A DNA stretch of 64,000 nt from Lacticaseibacillus thailandensis DSM 22698 = JCM 13996 (GCF_001312865.1 NZ_BBER01000001.1:124001-188000), one strand, 5' to 3'. Shown: positions 22,254-31,888, numbered from the stretch's first letter. Numbers and translations are program-made. Notes: generated from the letters alone by a model not told the origin.

Positions 22254-23293
22254 ATGCAGCCGCGTGCACGATTAATTTATAACCCCACCAGTGGCAGTGA
22301 GGGCATGGGCAAGTACGTTGCCGATATTTTGAACGTACTGGAAGGCGCGGGGTACGAAGCGTCCGCGTTTCGCACCACGCCCGCACCAATGTCAGCCCGT
22401 GATGAAGCCGCACGTGTCAGCAAGGCACACTTTGACCTCATTGTCGCGGCTGGTGGCGATGGCACCATTAACGAAGTGGTTAACGGGATCGCCCCATGCA
22501 AGCACCGCCCGCGGATGGGCATCATTCCCGCCGGCACCACCAACGACTATGCCCGTGCACTGCACATCCCGCGTGAAGACCCGGTCGCGGCGGCCAAAGT
22601 CATTGCCGCCGGTCAGACACTGCGCATGGATATTGGTAAGGCCAACGATAAGTACTTCATGAACATCGCTGGTGGGGGTTCGCTGACCGAGCTGACCTAC
22701 GGCGTGCCGAGTGAGTTCAAGTCCATCTTTGGCTACCTCGCGTACCTCATCAAGGGGGCCAAGATGTTGCCGGCGATGAAGAACGTGCCCATGCACATTA
22801 AGTACGACGATGGTGAGTATGATGGGCAGGCTTCCATGTTTTTAATTGGTCTGACCAACTCCATTGGCGGGTTTGAGCAGATCGTGCCGGACGCTGAACT
22901 GGGTGATGGCTTGTTCACCATGATCGTGGTGAAGACGGCCAACCTGGGCGAAATCCTCAAGCTGATTGCCATGGTCTTTAACGGGGGTAAGCACGTTGAT
23001 GATGACAACATCATTTACGCGAAGACTTCCCGGATTGAGGCCACGCGTACGGATGGGGAGCCGCTCAAGATCAACCTGGACGGTGAGTACGGTGGTGATA
23101 CACCGATGACGTTTGTCAATCTGAGTCGCACATTGAAATGTTCGCCAACGTGGATGATATCCCGGATGCCAACATTGCTCCGCAGAACCAGCTGTCTCAG
23201 GAAGACTTGATGAACGAAGTTGAAAGGATTTCCGAACAGGACCTGAATGGTGACGGTCAGATCGGTGATCATGATCACAAAGATGCAGATTAG
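22254..23293 (+). CDS. dagK: Diacylglycerol kinase DagK (one frameshift)
   Basis: Soluble lipid kinase that phosphorylates diacylglycerol released during lipoteichoic-acid synthesis. Total about 346 residues. The NAD-kinase-like nucleotide-binding motif GGDGTINEVVNG and the PAGTTNDYAR motif are intact, as is the LGDGLFTMIVVK segment. The frame is lost near 23132; restoring one base gives NLSRHIEMFANVDD and an acidic tail ending at 23293. ATG 22254 follows AGGAGG at 7 bp; the upstream in-frame GTG 22248 overlaps the ribosome-binding site. Linkage to gatCAB and rlmD is conserved in lactobacilli. Confidence 0.92.
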
Positions 23294-23360
23294 CGTTTTG
23301 GCGGCCAGTCAGTTAGACTTGTACTGGCAATCAGCGTAAACTGGTGGCAAGTTGCTACCA

Positions 23361-23400
23361 ACTAAAGGGTCGTGACGTTGTGTCGCGGCCCTTTAGTCAT
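23361..23400 (+). terminator. Terminator after dagK
   Basis: A 16-bp stem with two G-U pairs (23361-23376 with 23382-23397) lies 67 bp after dagK. The T residues sit at the end of the stem rather than after it. Confidence 0.6.
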
Positions 23401-23457
23401 TGTGGTTTGCTCCCAAGTGGGGAGTAGACGTAAGTACCCGTAGAAAGAGGTAAAAGA

Positions 23458-24815
23458 ATGCAAACGCCCGTTAAGAAGAATCAAGAAGTCCGGGTCACCG
23501 TGAGTGATTTGTCTTATGAAGCATGGGGGTCGCCAAAGTTGACGGCTACCCATTGTTCGTGGACAACGCGTTACCGGGGGAGGAAGTCCTCATCCACGTT
23601 ACCAAGGCCAATAAGAACTATGGCTTTGCCTTTGTGAAGCAGTTTTTCCAGGAATCGCCTGACCGTGTGGCGGTGTCCAACCGCGTGTATGCGCAGACGG
23701 GCATCGCTCCGCTACAGCACCTGGCCTACCCGGCGCAGTTGAAGTTTAAGCACAACCAAATTGAGCAATTATTCAAAAAGTCGCACTTAGACATCAAGGT
23801 GTTGCCCACTTTGGCCGCACCGTTACAGACCGGCTACCGCAATAAGGCCCAGATTCCTGTGCGTGAAATCAATGGTCAGCTAGAAACCGGTTTTTATCGG
23901 CGGCGCAGTCACACGTTGATTCCCATCGAAGATTATTATATTCAAGATCCCGCCATCGATCATACGGTGTTGGTGGTGCGGGACTTGTTGCGGCAGTATC
24001 ACGTGCCGGCCTACGATGAAGCGCATAATACCGGTGTGATCCGCCACGTCATGGTTCGGCGGGGTTACTACACCCACCAGACAATGGTCGTTTTGATTAC
24101 GCGGACGCGGGACTTGCCCCACGCTGATGAGATTGTGGCGGGTATTCGTGCGGCATTGCCCGAAGTGTCCAGCATCGTGCTGAACGTCAACCCGGACGCG
24201 ACCAACGTGATTTTGGGGCGGCGCTCCCGGACACTGTACGGCAACGATTATCTGGAAGATGAGTTGCTGGGAAGTACGTTCCGGATTTCCGCGACGAGTT
24301 TTTACCAGGTCAACCCGCGGCAGACGGAAAACCTGTACCGGTTGGCGGTCGATGCAGCCGGCCTGACGGGCAAAGAAACCGTTATTGACGCATATTCCGG
24401 AATCGGGACGATCAGTTTGACGATGGCGCGTCACGCCAAGCACGTGTACGGTGTCGAAGTGGTTCCGGCCGCGGTTGCGGATGCCCGTGTCAACGCGCAA
24501 ATTAACGGTATTGATAACGTCACCTTTGAGCTAGGCAAAGCCGAAGACGTGATGCAGACCTGGCGTGAGCACGGCCTGGACGCCGACGTATTGATGGTCG
24601 ATCCACCGCGCAAAGGCCTAGCCAGCGAATTCATTGACGCCGTGGGGGTAATGTTGCCGGCGAAGGTCGTGTACGTGTCCTGTAACCCAGCAACGTTGGC
24701 GCGTGACATTGCTCGCCTTCAGGACTTTGGCTACCACGCTGAGGAAACGCAGCCGGTGGACATGTTCCCGCAGACGACGCATGTGGAAAGCGTGACGGTG
24801 CTGACGCGCAACTAG
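23458..24815 (+). CDS. rlmD: 23S rRNA (uracil-C5)-methyltransferase, RlmD/RlmCD type (one frameshift)
   Basis: SAM-dependent methylase of the TrmA/RumA family for uracils in 23S rRNA. An N-terminal TRAM domain (QEVRVTVSDLSYEG) is followed by the methylase domain with YSGIGTISL (SAM loop), VDPPRKGL and the catalytic YVSCNPATLARD. The annotated start must be ATG 23458 (AAAGAGG site); the frame breaks near 23521, where GGCATG has lost a G. Unusually, the CxxxxxCGGCxxQH iron-sulfur motif after the TRAM domain reads YAQTGIAPLQHL, without the cysteines, so it should not bind a 4Fe-4S cluster. Confidence 0.92.
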
Positions 24816-24819
24816 TATG

Positions 24820-24848
24820 TTGTCTTTTGCACAAGCCCGCGGTATTAT
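24820..24848 (+). promoter_or_regulatory. Promoter of the DUF1648 gene
   Basis: The -35 TTGTCT (24820-24825), 17-bp spacer and -10 TATTAT (24843-24848) lie 43 bp before the start codon. Confidence 0.55.
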
Positions 24849-24891
24849 GACGGTGTTGAAAGCGTTGTAGTGGTTACGTTCTGGGGGTGCC

Positions 24892-25236
24892 ATGATGAAG
24901 CGGTTAGCGTGGATTTTGCGGGGCATTGATGCTTTGCTAGTTGTGGTGGCAGTGATATTGATGATTATTGCCACCGGTCCAGTGGTCACGCATTGGAATG
25001 GTTTGGGCAACGTCGATGCGACGGGGTCCAAGTGGATGCTGCTATTGATTCCCATGGTGTTGATCGTCTACAACGAAATTAGTTTGTGGTACGCGCGGCG
25101 TGTTCGCCGGCATGACGGCACTGACCAGATTCCGCTGGTGCTGGTCAATGAGTGGCGGTATGTCGTCGGCGCCCTCGTGCTTCTGGTACTGGGGTTAGTG
25201 TTCATGCCGATGCAGGCAGGGTTACACTTTTTCTAA
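24892..25236 (+). CDS. Small DUF1648-like membrane protein
   Basis: A 114-residue protein with three predicted membrane helices (about residues 10-30, 45-62 and 88-106). The loop THWNGLGNVDATGSKW matches the conserved W/G/D pattern of DUF1648 proteins, including the N-terminal part of SdpI-like immunity proteins. The function is unknown. Either of two adjacent ATG codons (24892, 24895) could start it; the second has better spacing to GGGGGTG. Monocistronic with its own promoter and terminator. Confidence 0.7.
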   Translation: MMKRLAWILRGIDALLVVVAVILMIIATGPVVTHWNGLGNVDATGSKWMLLLIPMVLIVYNEISLWYARRVRRHDGTDQIPLVLVNEWRYVVGALVLLVLGLVFMPMQAGLHFF

Positions 25237-25261
25237 CCGTGGTGACAACGAATATGTATTA

Positions 25262-25289
25262 GGTCCTTCCAATCGTGGGAGGGCCTTTT
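25262..25289 (+). terminator. Terminator after the DUF1648 gene
   Basis: A 9-bp stem with G-U pairs (25262-25270 with 25277-25285) is followed by TTTTG-like sequence. Confidence 0.7.
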
Positions 25290-25348
25290 GCTTGGTGGTG
25301 CCACACCAGCCCCGCGCACCGTCGACACACACGTACCGTGCCGGCGTA

Positions 25349-25357
25349 TGTTAGAAT
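25349..25357 (+). promoter_or_regulatory. Extended -10 promoter of the PfkB-family kinase gene
   Basis: TGT plus TAGAAT forms an extended -10, 80 bp before the start. A block resembling 18860-18885 lies just upstream at 25300-25325. Confidence 0.4.
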
Positions 25358-25437
25358 TATCAAGGAATAAGTTGGCCAGCCCCCGCGACCTCGGCGGACT
25401 AGTGGCGGACACACAAACGGAAGGATAATGATCCCAT

Positions 25438-26328
25438 ATGACTTCGACTTTGATTTTTGGCACCGCGTTGGTAGACGCACTCATGGATATTCCACGGGTA
25501 CCCGTTAGCGGGGGCAACGTGTTGGGTAATTTTACCGAGTACCAAGTGGGTGGCTGTGCCATCAACGCTTTCTGTGCATTGCGGTACGCGGGTGCGCAAG
25601 CCGACCTGTTCGTCCCGGTTGGCCACGGCCCCAATGCCGACCATATTAGTGCCCACATTCGCCAAATTGGGGAGGCGCCCCGCGTAATTCCTGGTACCGG
25701 TGATAACGGCTGGACGGTCGCTATGATCGAACCCAACGGGGAGCGGACCTTTATCGTCTTACCGGGTATGGAGCAACTGATGCGGGTTGACTGGCTTAAA
25801 CAACTAGATATGCCGCGGTACGACTATTTGTACCTGAGCGGCTTTCAGCTGACTAACCCGCAGGTTGCCCAGGATGTAGCGGCTGTGTACAGTCAGCGGC
25901 GTTCAGACGCAACGGTGCTCTTTGATGTGGCGGCGCGCATTCAAAGTGTGGATCACGACTTGCTGATGAACCTGCTACGTTCCGGTGGGGTCATCGTCCA
26001 CTGTAACGAGGTGGAACTGCCGCAAGTAGCAGTTGGCGATACGTTTGATGAACAAGTTGCATACCTGCACGCGTTGACGCAGCAGCCCGTAATCGTGACG
26101 TTGGGTGCCCGGGGCACGTATTACTACGTCAGCGACACGGATAAGGGCGTGGTGCCCGGCGAACACGTGAACGTGGTCAACACGGTCGGTGCTGGTGACA
26201 GCCATTGCGGCGGCATGCTGGCTGGCTTGGCCCAGGGGTTGTCCGTACGTGACGCGGTGAGTCTGGGTAACCGCTTGGCCGCCAAGGTTTGCGGTATGCA
26301 GACTAATATGCTGCCAGTAGTGGGTTAA
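25438..26328 (+). CDS. PfkB family carbohydrate/nucleoside kinase
   Basis: A 296-residue ribokinase-fold kinase. The N-terminal PfkB signature region is YQVGGCAINAFCALRYAGAQ, and the C-terminal signature with catalytic Asp is NTVGAGDSHCGGMLAGLAQG. The phosphate acceptor is a sugar or nucleoside that cannot be assigned. Compared with ribokinase, the usual DTTGAGDxF motif has Asn for the first Asp and His for Phe. It is separated from the following DUF2325 gene by 116 bp. Confidence 0.85.
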   Translation: MTSTLIFGTALVDALMDIPRVPVSGGNVLGNFTEYQVGGCAINAFCALRYAGAQADLFVPVGHGPNADHISAHIRQIGEAPRVIPGTGDNGWTVAMIEPNGERTFIVLPGMEQLMRVDWLKQLDMPRYDYLYLSGFQLTNPQVAQDVAAVYSQRRSDATVLFDVAARIQSVDHDLLMNLLRSGGVIVHCNEVELPQVAVGDTFDEQVAYLHALTQQPVIVTLGARGTYYYVSDTDKGVVPGEHVNVVNTVGAGDSHCGGMLAGLAQGLSVRDAVSLGNRLAAKVCGMQTNMLPVVG

Positions 26329-26444
26329 GCTAACGGTCAAAGTTGCCCTTATACCTGCAGCGGAATATTTAGTGGCAACTTTGGTATGAATAGTATTGGG
26401 CGGCTACGTGTCGCCATCATTTGATGTAGATAAGGAAGTTAATA

Positions 26445-27595
26445 ATGACGTTAACACAAGAGTATCAACAGGATGTCCAGGCTTTATTGGCCTGATGACG
26501 CCGGATAACCAGCCGGTCGTGATGAAGGCCATTGAGTTGGTTAGTAAGTATGCCGGGATGCGCACGTCTGCGCAGCCAGCACAGGCGGCCCCGGCCCAGG
26601 ATGTGCCCTCAGGCGTGACGCGGGCCGTGGCGCCTAGTACCACGGGGACCAGCTACGACTTTGTTAATGACAAAGATGATGAAGAAGTGCCCGCCGCACC
26701 TACCGATATTTTCCGGGTCGAGCGCCGCTTGATTGGTGCCGAAGTGGGTGACCAGTACGTGTCCGAGAAGCAGATTCGGGAACTTGGTCTCGAAGATGGT
26801 GATACCGTGCAGTTAGTACGCGCTGATGCCGTACCAGGACAGGCGCCAACTATTCGCTTGGTCGCTAAAAATAAGTCCACGGCGACCCCGCAGATCAATG
26901 GCGTGCAGTACGCAGTCTTGGTTCGGGACAAGAGTTTACCCGCTGACTACACGCTTAGTGCCACCAACAACGTCAGCCAGCACCCGTTGTTGACGACGGA
27001 CGATGACGTACCGTTCAAGTTTTTGATTCGGCCCGCTGATGTGGAGCGGCTCCAATTACGGCCTGGTGACATTGTCGACTTGGCCTGGTACAACAGCGAA
27101 GGCCCCCAGCGGGCCGTCGTGTCTTGGGTGCACGGTGATGATGACCAGAAGCTGGCGGAGGTGGCGCAAAAACGCGGAGCCAAGCAATCCGGTGCTGGTG
27201 ATGACTCGACGCCCAAGGGCTACACGGTTAAGATTCCCTTTGATTTGGCCGGTAAGCGGGTCCTGTTCGTGGGCAACGCCGCGCACAGTAACGAAATGGC
27301 GCTGGTCGTGGCGGCCCATAATGGTGGTCAAGTGACGGCGACCGACGCCACGAAGGGAAGCCAGTTGAAGACCAAAGTGACCCACAGTGACGTGATGGTG
27401 CTGATTACCGACGAGGTGCACCACGTTACCACTAATACCAGCGTGAAGATCGCCAAGAGCCAAAAGGTTCCGTACGCCGTGTCCAGTAGCGACGCGCCCT
27501 TTAGTATTGAGCGGGCACTGTACCGTGCGGTCACGGGCATGCCGGCGTATGAACCCACTGCGGGCGCGTTTGATTACCCGACGGTGGCCGAATAA
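26445..27595 (+). CDS. DUF2325-like protein (one frameshift near the N-terminus)
   Basis: About 384 residues, predicted soluble. An N-terminal short helical segment (MTLTQEYQQDVQALLAL) is followed by an Ala/Pro-rich linker, a middle domain with two repeats of a beta-rich pattern (VERRLIGAEVGDQYV; VLVRDKSLPADYTL), and a C-terminal Rossmann-like DUF2325 domain beginning GKRVLFVGNAAHSNEM. Function unknown. I place the start at ATG 26445 after AAGGAAG; the frame shifts at 26493 where GCCTG should read GCCCTG, so an upstream TTG-started frame is an artefact. It heads a tight cluster with a GNAT gene (15 bp) and a GH25-like gene (12 bp). Confidence 0.65.
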
Positions 27596-27610
27596 CGGGG
27601 GAGGTTCGCC

Positions 27611-28131
27611 ATGACGGCAATAGTCCAAGTAGCCGGGGTTACTCCGGGTGATCCGGTTGTCGAGAAAATCGCGGCACTCTACCACGCGGCGTTTCCACCG
27701 GCAGAGCGGGTGCCGTTTCCACGTTTACTGCAGCACCCACTACCGGGGTACACTGATGGCCTGTGGGCGTTTACGCACAACGGCCAATTTTGCGGTTTTA
27801 TGACGACTATTACGCGGGGGATATTACCCTGATTGGTTACTTTGCCATGGTGGCCGCATTGCGGGGCCATGGTTTTGGCAGTGTGGCGCTTCAACTTATG
27901 CGGCAACGCTTACCCCAGCAGCGGTTGGCACTCGAAATCGAAGTGTTGGATCTAGCTGCTGCAAACTACGCCCAACGGTTACGCCGGCGCAATTTTTACC
28001 AGCGTAATGGTTACCGGCTGACAGACATTGAGTACCGTGCGTACGGCGTACCATTCGTGGTGATGCTGAGTGGTGCGGACATTGGGGCGCGGGAGTACCA
28101 TGCATTTTATGATCCGCTGATTCAATCATGA
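27611..28131 (+). CDS. GNAT family N-acetyltransferase (one frameshift)
   Basis: About 173 residues. The N-terminal part (YHAAFPPAERVPF) and the acetyl-CoA-binding part (AALRGHGFGSVALQLM) are in different frames, because a T4 run near 27800 should be T5; the repaired join reads NGQFCGFYDDYYAGD. The C-terminal RRRNFYQRNGYRLTD is the normal GNAT beta6-beta7 region. Substrate unknown. GGGGGAGG precedes the ATG. Middle gene of the DUF2325-GNAT-GH25-like cluster. Confidence 0.82.
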
Positions 28132-28143
28132 CGAGGTGAGGGT

Positions 28144-28875
28144 ATGCGACGACGACCAATTTATGCGGATACGTTTGCTAAACGGCGGCGTTGGGCGGTC
28201 ACAGGTACCATCGTGGCGGTTGTCATTGCTGTAGTGGCGATATTCAGCTATTTTGCTCTACGTAACCCGCGGCCGAGTACGCGGCGTTATCCCGTGCTAG
28301 GCGTGCAACTGACCCAGAGTGATGGCGTGCAAAATTTTGGGCACCTGCATCAGTTGGGGGTGACCTTTGCCTACCTGAAGGCCACGCAGGGGAGCAGTTA
28401 CTTTGATGATGACTTCAACACCAACTATGATGCGGCAAGTGCGTCGAGTGTTGACGTAGGTGTGTACCACTACTTTAGCTTTGACAGCACCCCCGACGCC
28501 CAAGCGGCGGCCTTTATTAAGCATGTTGGTAGTAATACCGGGACGTTGCCCATTGGTGTCTACGTAACGGCCTACACCCAACTACCCGCACGTGCTACGT
28601 TGGTTCGCCACGTGCAACGCTTTGTGACGTTATTGACAACGCATTACGCGGGGCGGCAGGTAGTCTTGATAGGGACGCCGACCGTGTTGCGGGAGTTGGC
28701 CAAGGTGACGCCGACCGCGCCGCGGATGGTGATCAGCACCCGACATCGTGATGTGGGTAGCCGGGCATTCTGGGAGTACACCACTGGTGCACCTTTGCCC
28801 GGGGGTAGCGCGACCAAGTACGTGGCCATCGTCTACAACGGGTCCCGGGCTCAGTACCAGAAGCTACTACAATAA
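28144..28875 (+). CDS. Membrane-anchored GH25-like protein lacking catalytic residues
   Basis: A 243-residue protein with a basic N-terminus, one membrane helix (about residues 20-40) and an extracellular GH25 (Cpl-1/cellosyl-type muramidase) fold. The family landmarks are recognisable: AYLKATQG, DDDFNTNYDAA, VGVYHYFSF and RAFWEYTTG. The catalytic positions are not conserved: the first-strand Asp of the DVS motif is Gln (GVQLTQ), the Glu of ATEG is Gln (KATQG), and the DxE strand is GVYVTAY. It may bind rather than cut glycan strands. ATG 28144 follows GAGGTGAGG. Last gene of its cluster. Confidence 0.75.
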   Translation: MRRRPIYADTFAKRRRWAVTGTIVAVVIAVVAIFSYFALRNPRPSTRRYPVLGVQLTQSDGVQNFGHLHQLGVTFAYLKATQGSSYFDDDFNTNYDAASASSVDVGVYHYFSFDSTPDAQAAAFIKHVGSNTGTLPIGVYVTAYTQLPARATLVRHVQRFVTLLTTHYAGRQVVLIGTPTVLRELAKVTPTAPRMVISTRHRDVGSRAFWEYTTGAPLPGGSATKYVAIVYNGSRAQYQKLLQ

Positions 28876-28960
28876 GCGTAAAATCAGTGCAAATTAAAAC
28901 GGCCGGTTGCCCGCAAACTTGGGCAACGCGTTATTGTATTCTTAATGATGAATCACTGGG

Positions 28961-30406
28961 TTACGCGGTCTGGTCGTGAGACTGGTCGTCATCGGGTGTC
29001 TGTTCATCCGGGAAGGTAATGTGGAAGGTAGTCCCGGCTCCCAACTCTGACTGCACGTCGATGGTACCACCGTGCTGGGCCACGAGCTGATGGACAATGG
29101 CTAGACCCAGGCCGGATTCGCCATATTTAGTGTTTTTCCGGGATGGATCGGCCTTGTAATAACGTTCCCAGATATTTTGTACCTGGTCAGGACTCATACC
29201 GATACCATCGTCGCTGATGCTAAATTCAGCTTGTTGGTAACCATGTTGTCCCGTTACCCGGATGTGTCCGTTCTGGGTAAACTGAATGGCGTTTTGCATG
29301 ATGTTAAAGATAATCTGGACAAACCGGTCGTGGTCCGCGTAGACCATGAGGTCATCGGGTACGTCGACGCTGATTTCATCGCCAGCGTCCACCGCCTTTT
29401 GGTGAAGTTGCAGGGCAACGTTATCAATATCGTGCTTAGCATTGAACGTTTGCCGTTGCAGGATGATCTGGTTAGTGCGGATCTTCTCGTAGTCGAGGTT
29501 CTCGTTGACGATGCGAATGAGGCGTTTGGTCTCGTTCTGCATTAACTCGATACTCTTGGCTTTGGATTCTTCCGGAATGGCGTCGTACGCCAAGCCTTCG
29601 AGCAGCCCGTTGATGGTGGTCAGCGGCGTCCGCATCTCGTGCGCGGCGTCAGCCATGAACTGACGGCGCCGATCTTCCTGACGCTGGATCTCCTTTTCAC
29701 TGGCCTTGAGTGAGTCGGTCATGTTACTAAAGTCGCTGGCCAGTTCGCTGATTTCATCGCGTCCCGTCGTTTCTAGTTTGACGTCGTAGTTCCCCTGGGC
29801 GACTTCGTGGGTCGCAGTCCGTAGCCGGTCAATGCGGCGGTTGGTGTAGCGCGCAATGATGTAACTAAGGATGAGGGCGACGGCGGCGGAAATGATAAAG
29901 CCAATGAGGACACTACGTTTGGTTTTACTGATGGTCGACTGAATGGCTTCCACCGGCTCGTACGCCGCAATGACGTACAGTAATTTGCCGGAGTAGAAAA
30001 CCGGACGGTAAAAGATGGTGATGCTTTGGGTGCGTCCGTTCCGGGGGTTGGTGGTGGCGGCTTTGACGGCCACGCTGTCACCGCGCTTAAGTTGGCGCCA
30101 GTATTTACTTTGAATGCGGCCGCCGGCAACTGCGGGGTAACGCATCTGGTTGTTAGCGTTATAAATGACAAAGTTGACGTGTTGTCCGCTCAGCACGCGC
30201 TCACTGGTTTGGATAAAATCGCCGTTGATGGTGGATTTATTGAGCAGCGCGTTTTGCTCCAGGTTACTGGTATAGTTCGACAACTGACGAAAGTTGTTTT
30301 CCCAGGCGGCCGCCGTGGTCGCGTGGATAAACAGGGCGGCCACTACCAGTAAGGAAACGATGATGGTCGTCAACATGCCAATCATTTGTTGGTAGATTAA
30401 TTTCAT
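28961..30406 (-). CDS. Sensor histidine kinase
   Basis: A 481-residue two-component sensor in the cytoplasmic membrane. Helix 1 (about residues 7-28) and helix 2 (about 168-190) bracket an extracellular sensing region of about 140 residues. A HAMP domain, the HisKA phosphoacceptor H in ADAAHEMRTPL and a HATPase_c domain with the N box (NIMQNAIQFT), G1 (DDGIGM) and G2 (GESGLGLAI) follow. The stimulus is unknown. Its ATG overlaps the stop of the response-regulator gene (ATGA), so the pair is translationally coupled. Confidence 0.93.
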   Translation of the reverse strand: MKLIYQQMIGMLTTIIVSLLVVAALFIHATTAAAWENNFRQLSNYTSNLEQNALLNKSTINGDFIQTSERVLSGQHVNFVIYNANNQMRYPAVAGGRIQSKYWRQLKRGDSVAVKAATTNPRNGRTQSITIFYRPVFYSGKLLYVIAAYEPVEAIQSTISKTKRSVLIGFIISAAVALILSYIIARYTNRRIDRLRTATHEVAQGNYDVKLETTGRDEISELASDFSNMTDSLKASEKEIQRQEDRRRQFMADAAHEMRTPLTTINGLLEGLAYDAIPEESKAKSIELMQNETKRLIRIVNENLDYEKIRTNQIILQRQTFNAKHDIDNVALQLHQKAVDAGDEISVDVPDDLMVYADHDRFVQIIFNIMQNAIQFTQNGHIRVTGQHGYQQAEFSISDDGIGMSPDQVQNIWERYYKADPSRKNTKYGESGLGLAIVHQLVAQHGGTIDVQSELGAGTTFHITFPDEQTPDDDQSHDQTA

Positions 30407-31124
30407 TGATTATCCAGACCCGAGTCATCAAACTTATAGCCCACTCCCCAAACAGTTTGGATGACCTGGGGGCCGACCTTTTCAATTTTTTTTGCCGTAA
30501 CTTCTTGATGTGGGCGTCGACGGTCCGTTCGTCCCCAAAGTATTCGTACTCCCACACGAGCTGTAGCAACTGGTCACGGGAGAAGACCTGTTTAGGGTTG
30601 CTGGCCAGGGTGCGCAGGAGGTCAAACTCTTTGGGTGTGAGGCCCTCGATGGCAACGTTGTCCAGGTAGGCTTCACGGGTTTTGGTGCTGAGCTTAAAGT
30701 GATTGGTGGTGACGTCGAAATCACCATTATCGTTATTGGTATCGGTCTCGCCGCCCATTTCGGCACGCCGGTGCAGGGCCTTAATGCGGGCAATCAACGT
30801 GATGGGGGAAAATGGTTTGGTAACGTAGTCGTCAGCGCCAATGTCTAAGCCCAAGACCTGGTCGCTTTCGGTGTCACGGGCGGTGAGCATAATTAACGGT
30901 ACAGTGGTACTGATTTTGCGAATCTCTTTGGCCACAGCCATGCCGTCCAGTTTGGGTAGGTTGAGGTCCAGAGTAATGAGGTCAAAGTCGTCAGGAGCGT
31001 TCTTAAACTGGTCGAGGCCGTCCTCACCATCGTAAGCGTTAACGTACTCCCAGCCCTCCTTCTGGAAAAACATGTCCATCATTTCGGACACTGACTGGTT
31101 ATCTTCAATCATCAAAATTTTCAT
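30403..31124 (-). CDS. OmpR-family response regulator (one frameshift near the C-terminus)
   Basis: About 240 residues. The receiver domain (MKILMIEDNQS start, phosphoacceptor Asp in LITLDLNLP, Thr in MLTARD, Lys in YVTKPFS) is followed by a winged-helix DNA-binding domain (TPKEFDLLRTL, GDERTVDAHIKKLRQK). The frame breaks at an eight-base A/T run near 30485-30493; repair gives the usual C-terminus VIQTVWGVGYKF and a TGA overlapping the kinase start. I start at 31124 rather than the upstream in-frame codon because the receiver domain begins there. A GAAAGG site lies about 10 bp upstream. Confidence 0.92.
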
Positions 31125-31276
31125 GAGCGGTAAACCTTTCTCAATTAGGCACAAACATCATTTTACGATTGTAATGGCATAACTATCTCATAGTATACAC
31201 TTGTTAAGGAACCGTAGTCAGACGCGCAGTTGTGTGTAGTGGGGCTGAATACGTTTGCGGGCCAGTGGACGTGACT

Positions 31277-31305
31277 TTGATTTTGACCCCCGGAGATGCT
31301 AGAAT
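31277..31305 (+). promoter_or_regulatory. Promoter of ssrA
   Basis: The -35 TTGATT (31277-31282), 17-bp spacer and -10 TAGAAT (31300-31305) lie just upstream of the mature tmRNA end. Confidence 0.65.
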
Positions 31306-31319
31306 AATAGGGCATTAAC

Positions 31320-31682
31320 GGGGGTGTAATGGTCTCGACATTGGCATTCGCGCATGTGGTGCACTCCGGAGGGCTCGGCTCCGTCATCAACGGCACAGTT
31401 AATATAACTGCTAAAAACGAAAATTCTTACGCTCTCGCTGCCTAAAGTAGCTTAAGCGTGATCCGCCCAGTCTCACCCAAGGGCTAGATACGGGTCTCAA
31501 AATCATTGGGTTACGGCGACCGGTGCGACTCGAGCTTGTCGCAAGAGATAGTGAGCATGCGTTCGTGGGTTAGCCAGGTTGGCCGGCGCGCCACGTGCGC
31601 GAGATTTAAATAGGTCGACTATGAGTGTAGAGCCATGTGTTGGCGGGGTTGATGGACAGGAGTTCGATTCTCCTCACCTCCA
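31320..31682 (+). ncRNA. ssrA: Transfer-messenger RNA
   Basis: Rescues stalled ribosomes and tags the nascent peptide. The 5' end GGGGGTGTAATGGTCTCGAC and the 3' end with a T-loop (GTTCGATTC) and CACCTCC form the alanyl acceptor stem with discriminator A. The tag reading frame begins at the resume codon GCT (31410) and encodes AKNENSYALAA, stopping at TAA 31443-31445. Pseudoknot-rich sequence fills the rest. A promoter and terminator flank it. Confidence 0.97.
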
Positions 31683-31691
31683 TAGCGTGTT

Positions 31692-31723
31692 AGGAGCTGG
31701 CAACGTCGTCGGCTCCTTTTTTT
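31692..31723 (+). terminator. Terminator after ssrA
   Basis: A 10-bp stem with two G-U pairs (31692-31701 with 31708-31717) is followed by a T7 run. Confidence 0.85.
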
Positions 31724-31888
31724 ATTTTTTTACGTGATTGCTGTTATGTTGATGATGACAGTAAATTGTGAATAATTTTTTTTCTTTTCAGTGACAGTTA
31801 TTTTGCATGTGTTAGTTTGAATTACGGTATTATACAATTGTCCGCGTAGCAGTACGCGTTGACTATTTTTGGGGAGGGTACTTGTTGG

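Noticed and set aside
26396-26444. TTG start at 26396 giving a longer DUF2325-type protein
   Set aside because: It has no ribosome-binding site. The frame starting at ATG 26445 has one and joins the main frame after a one-base correction at 26493.
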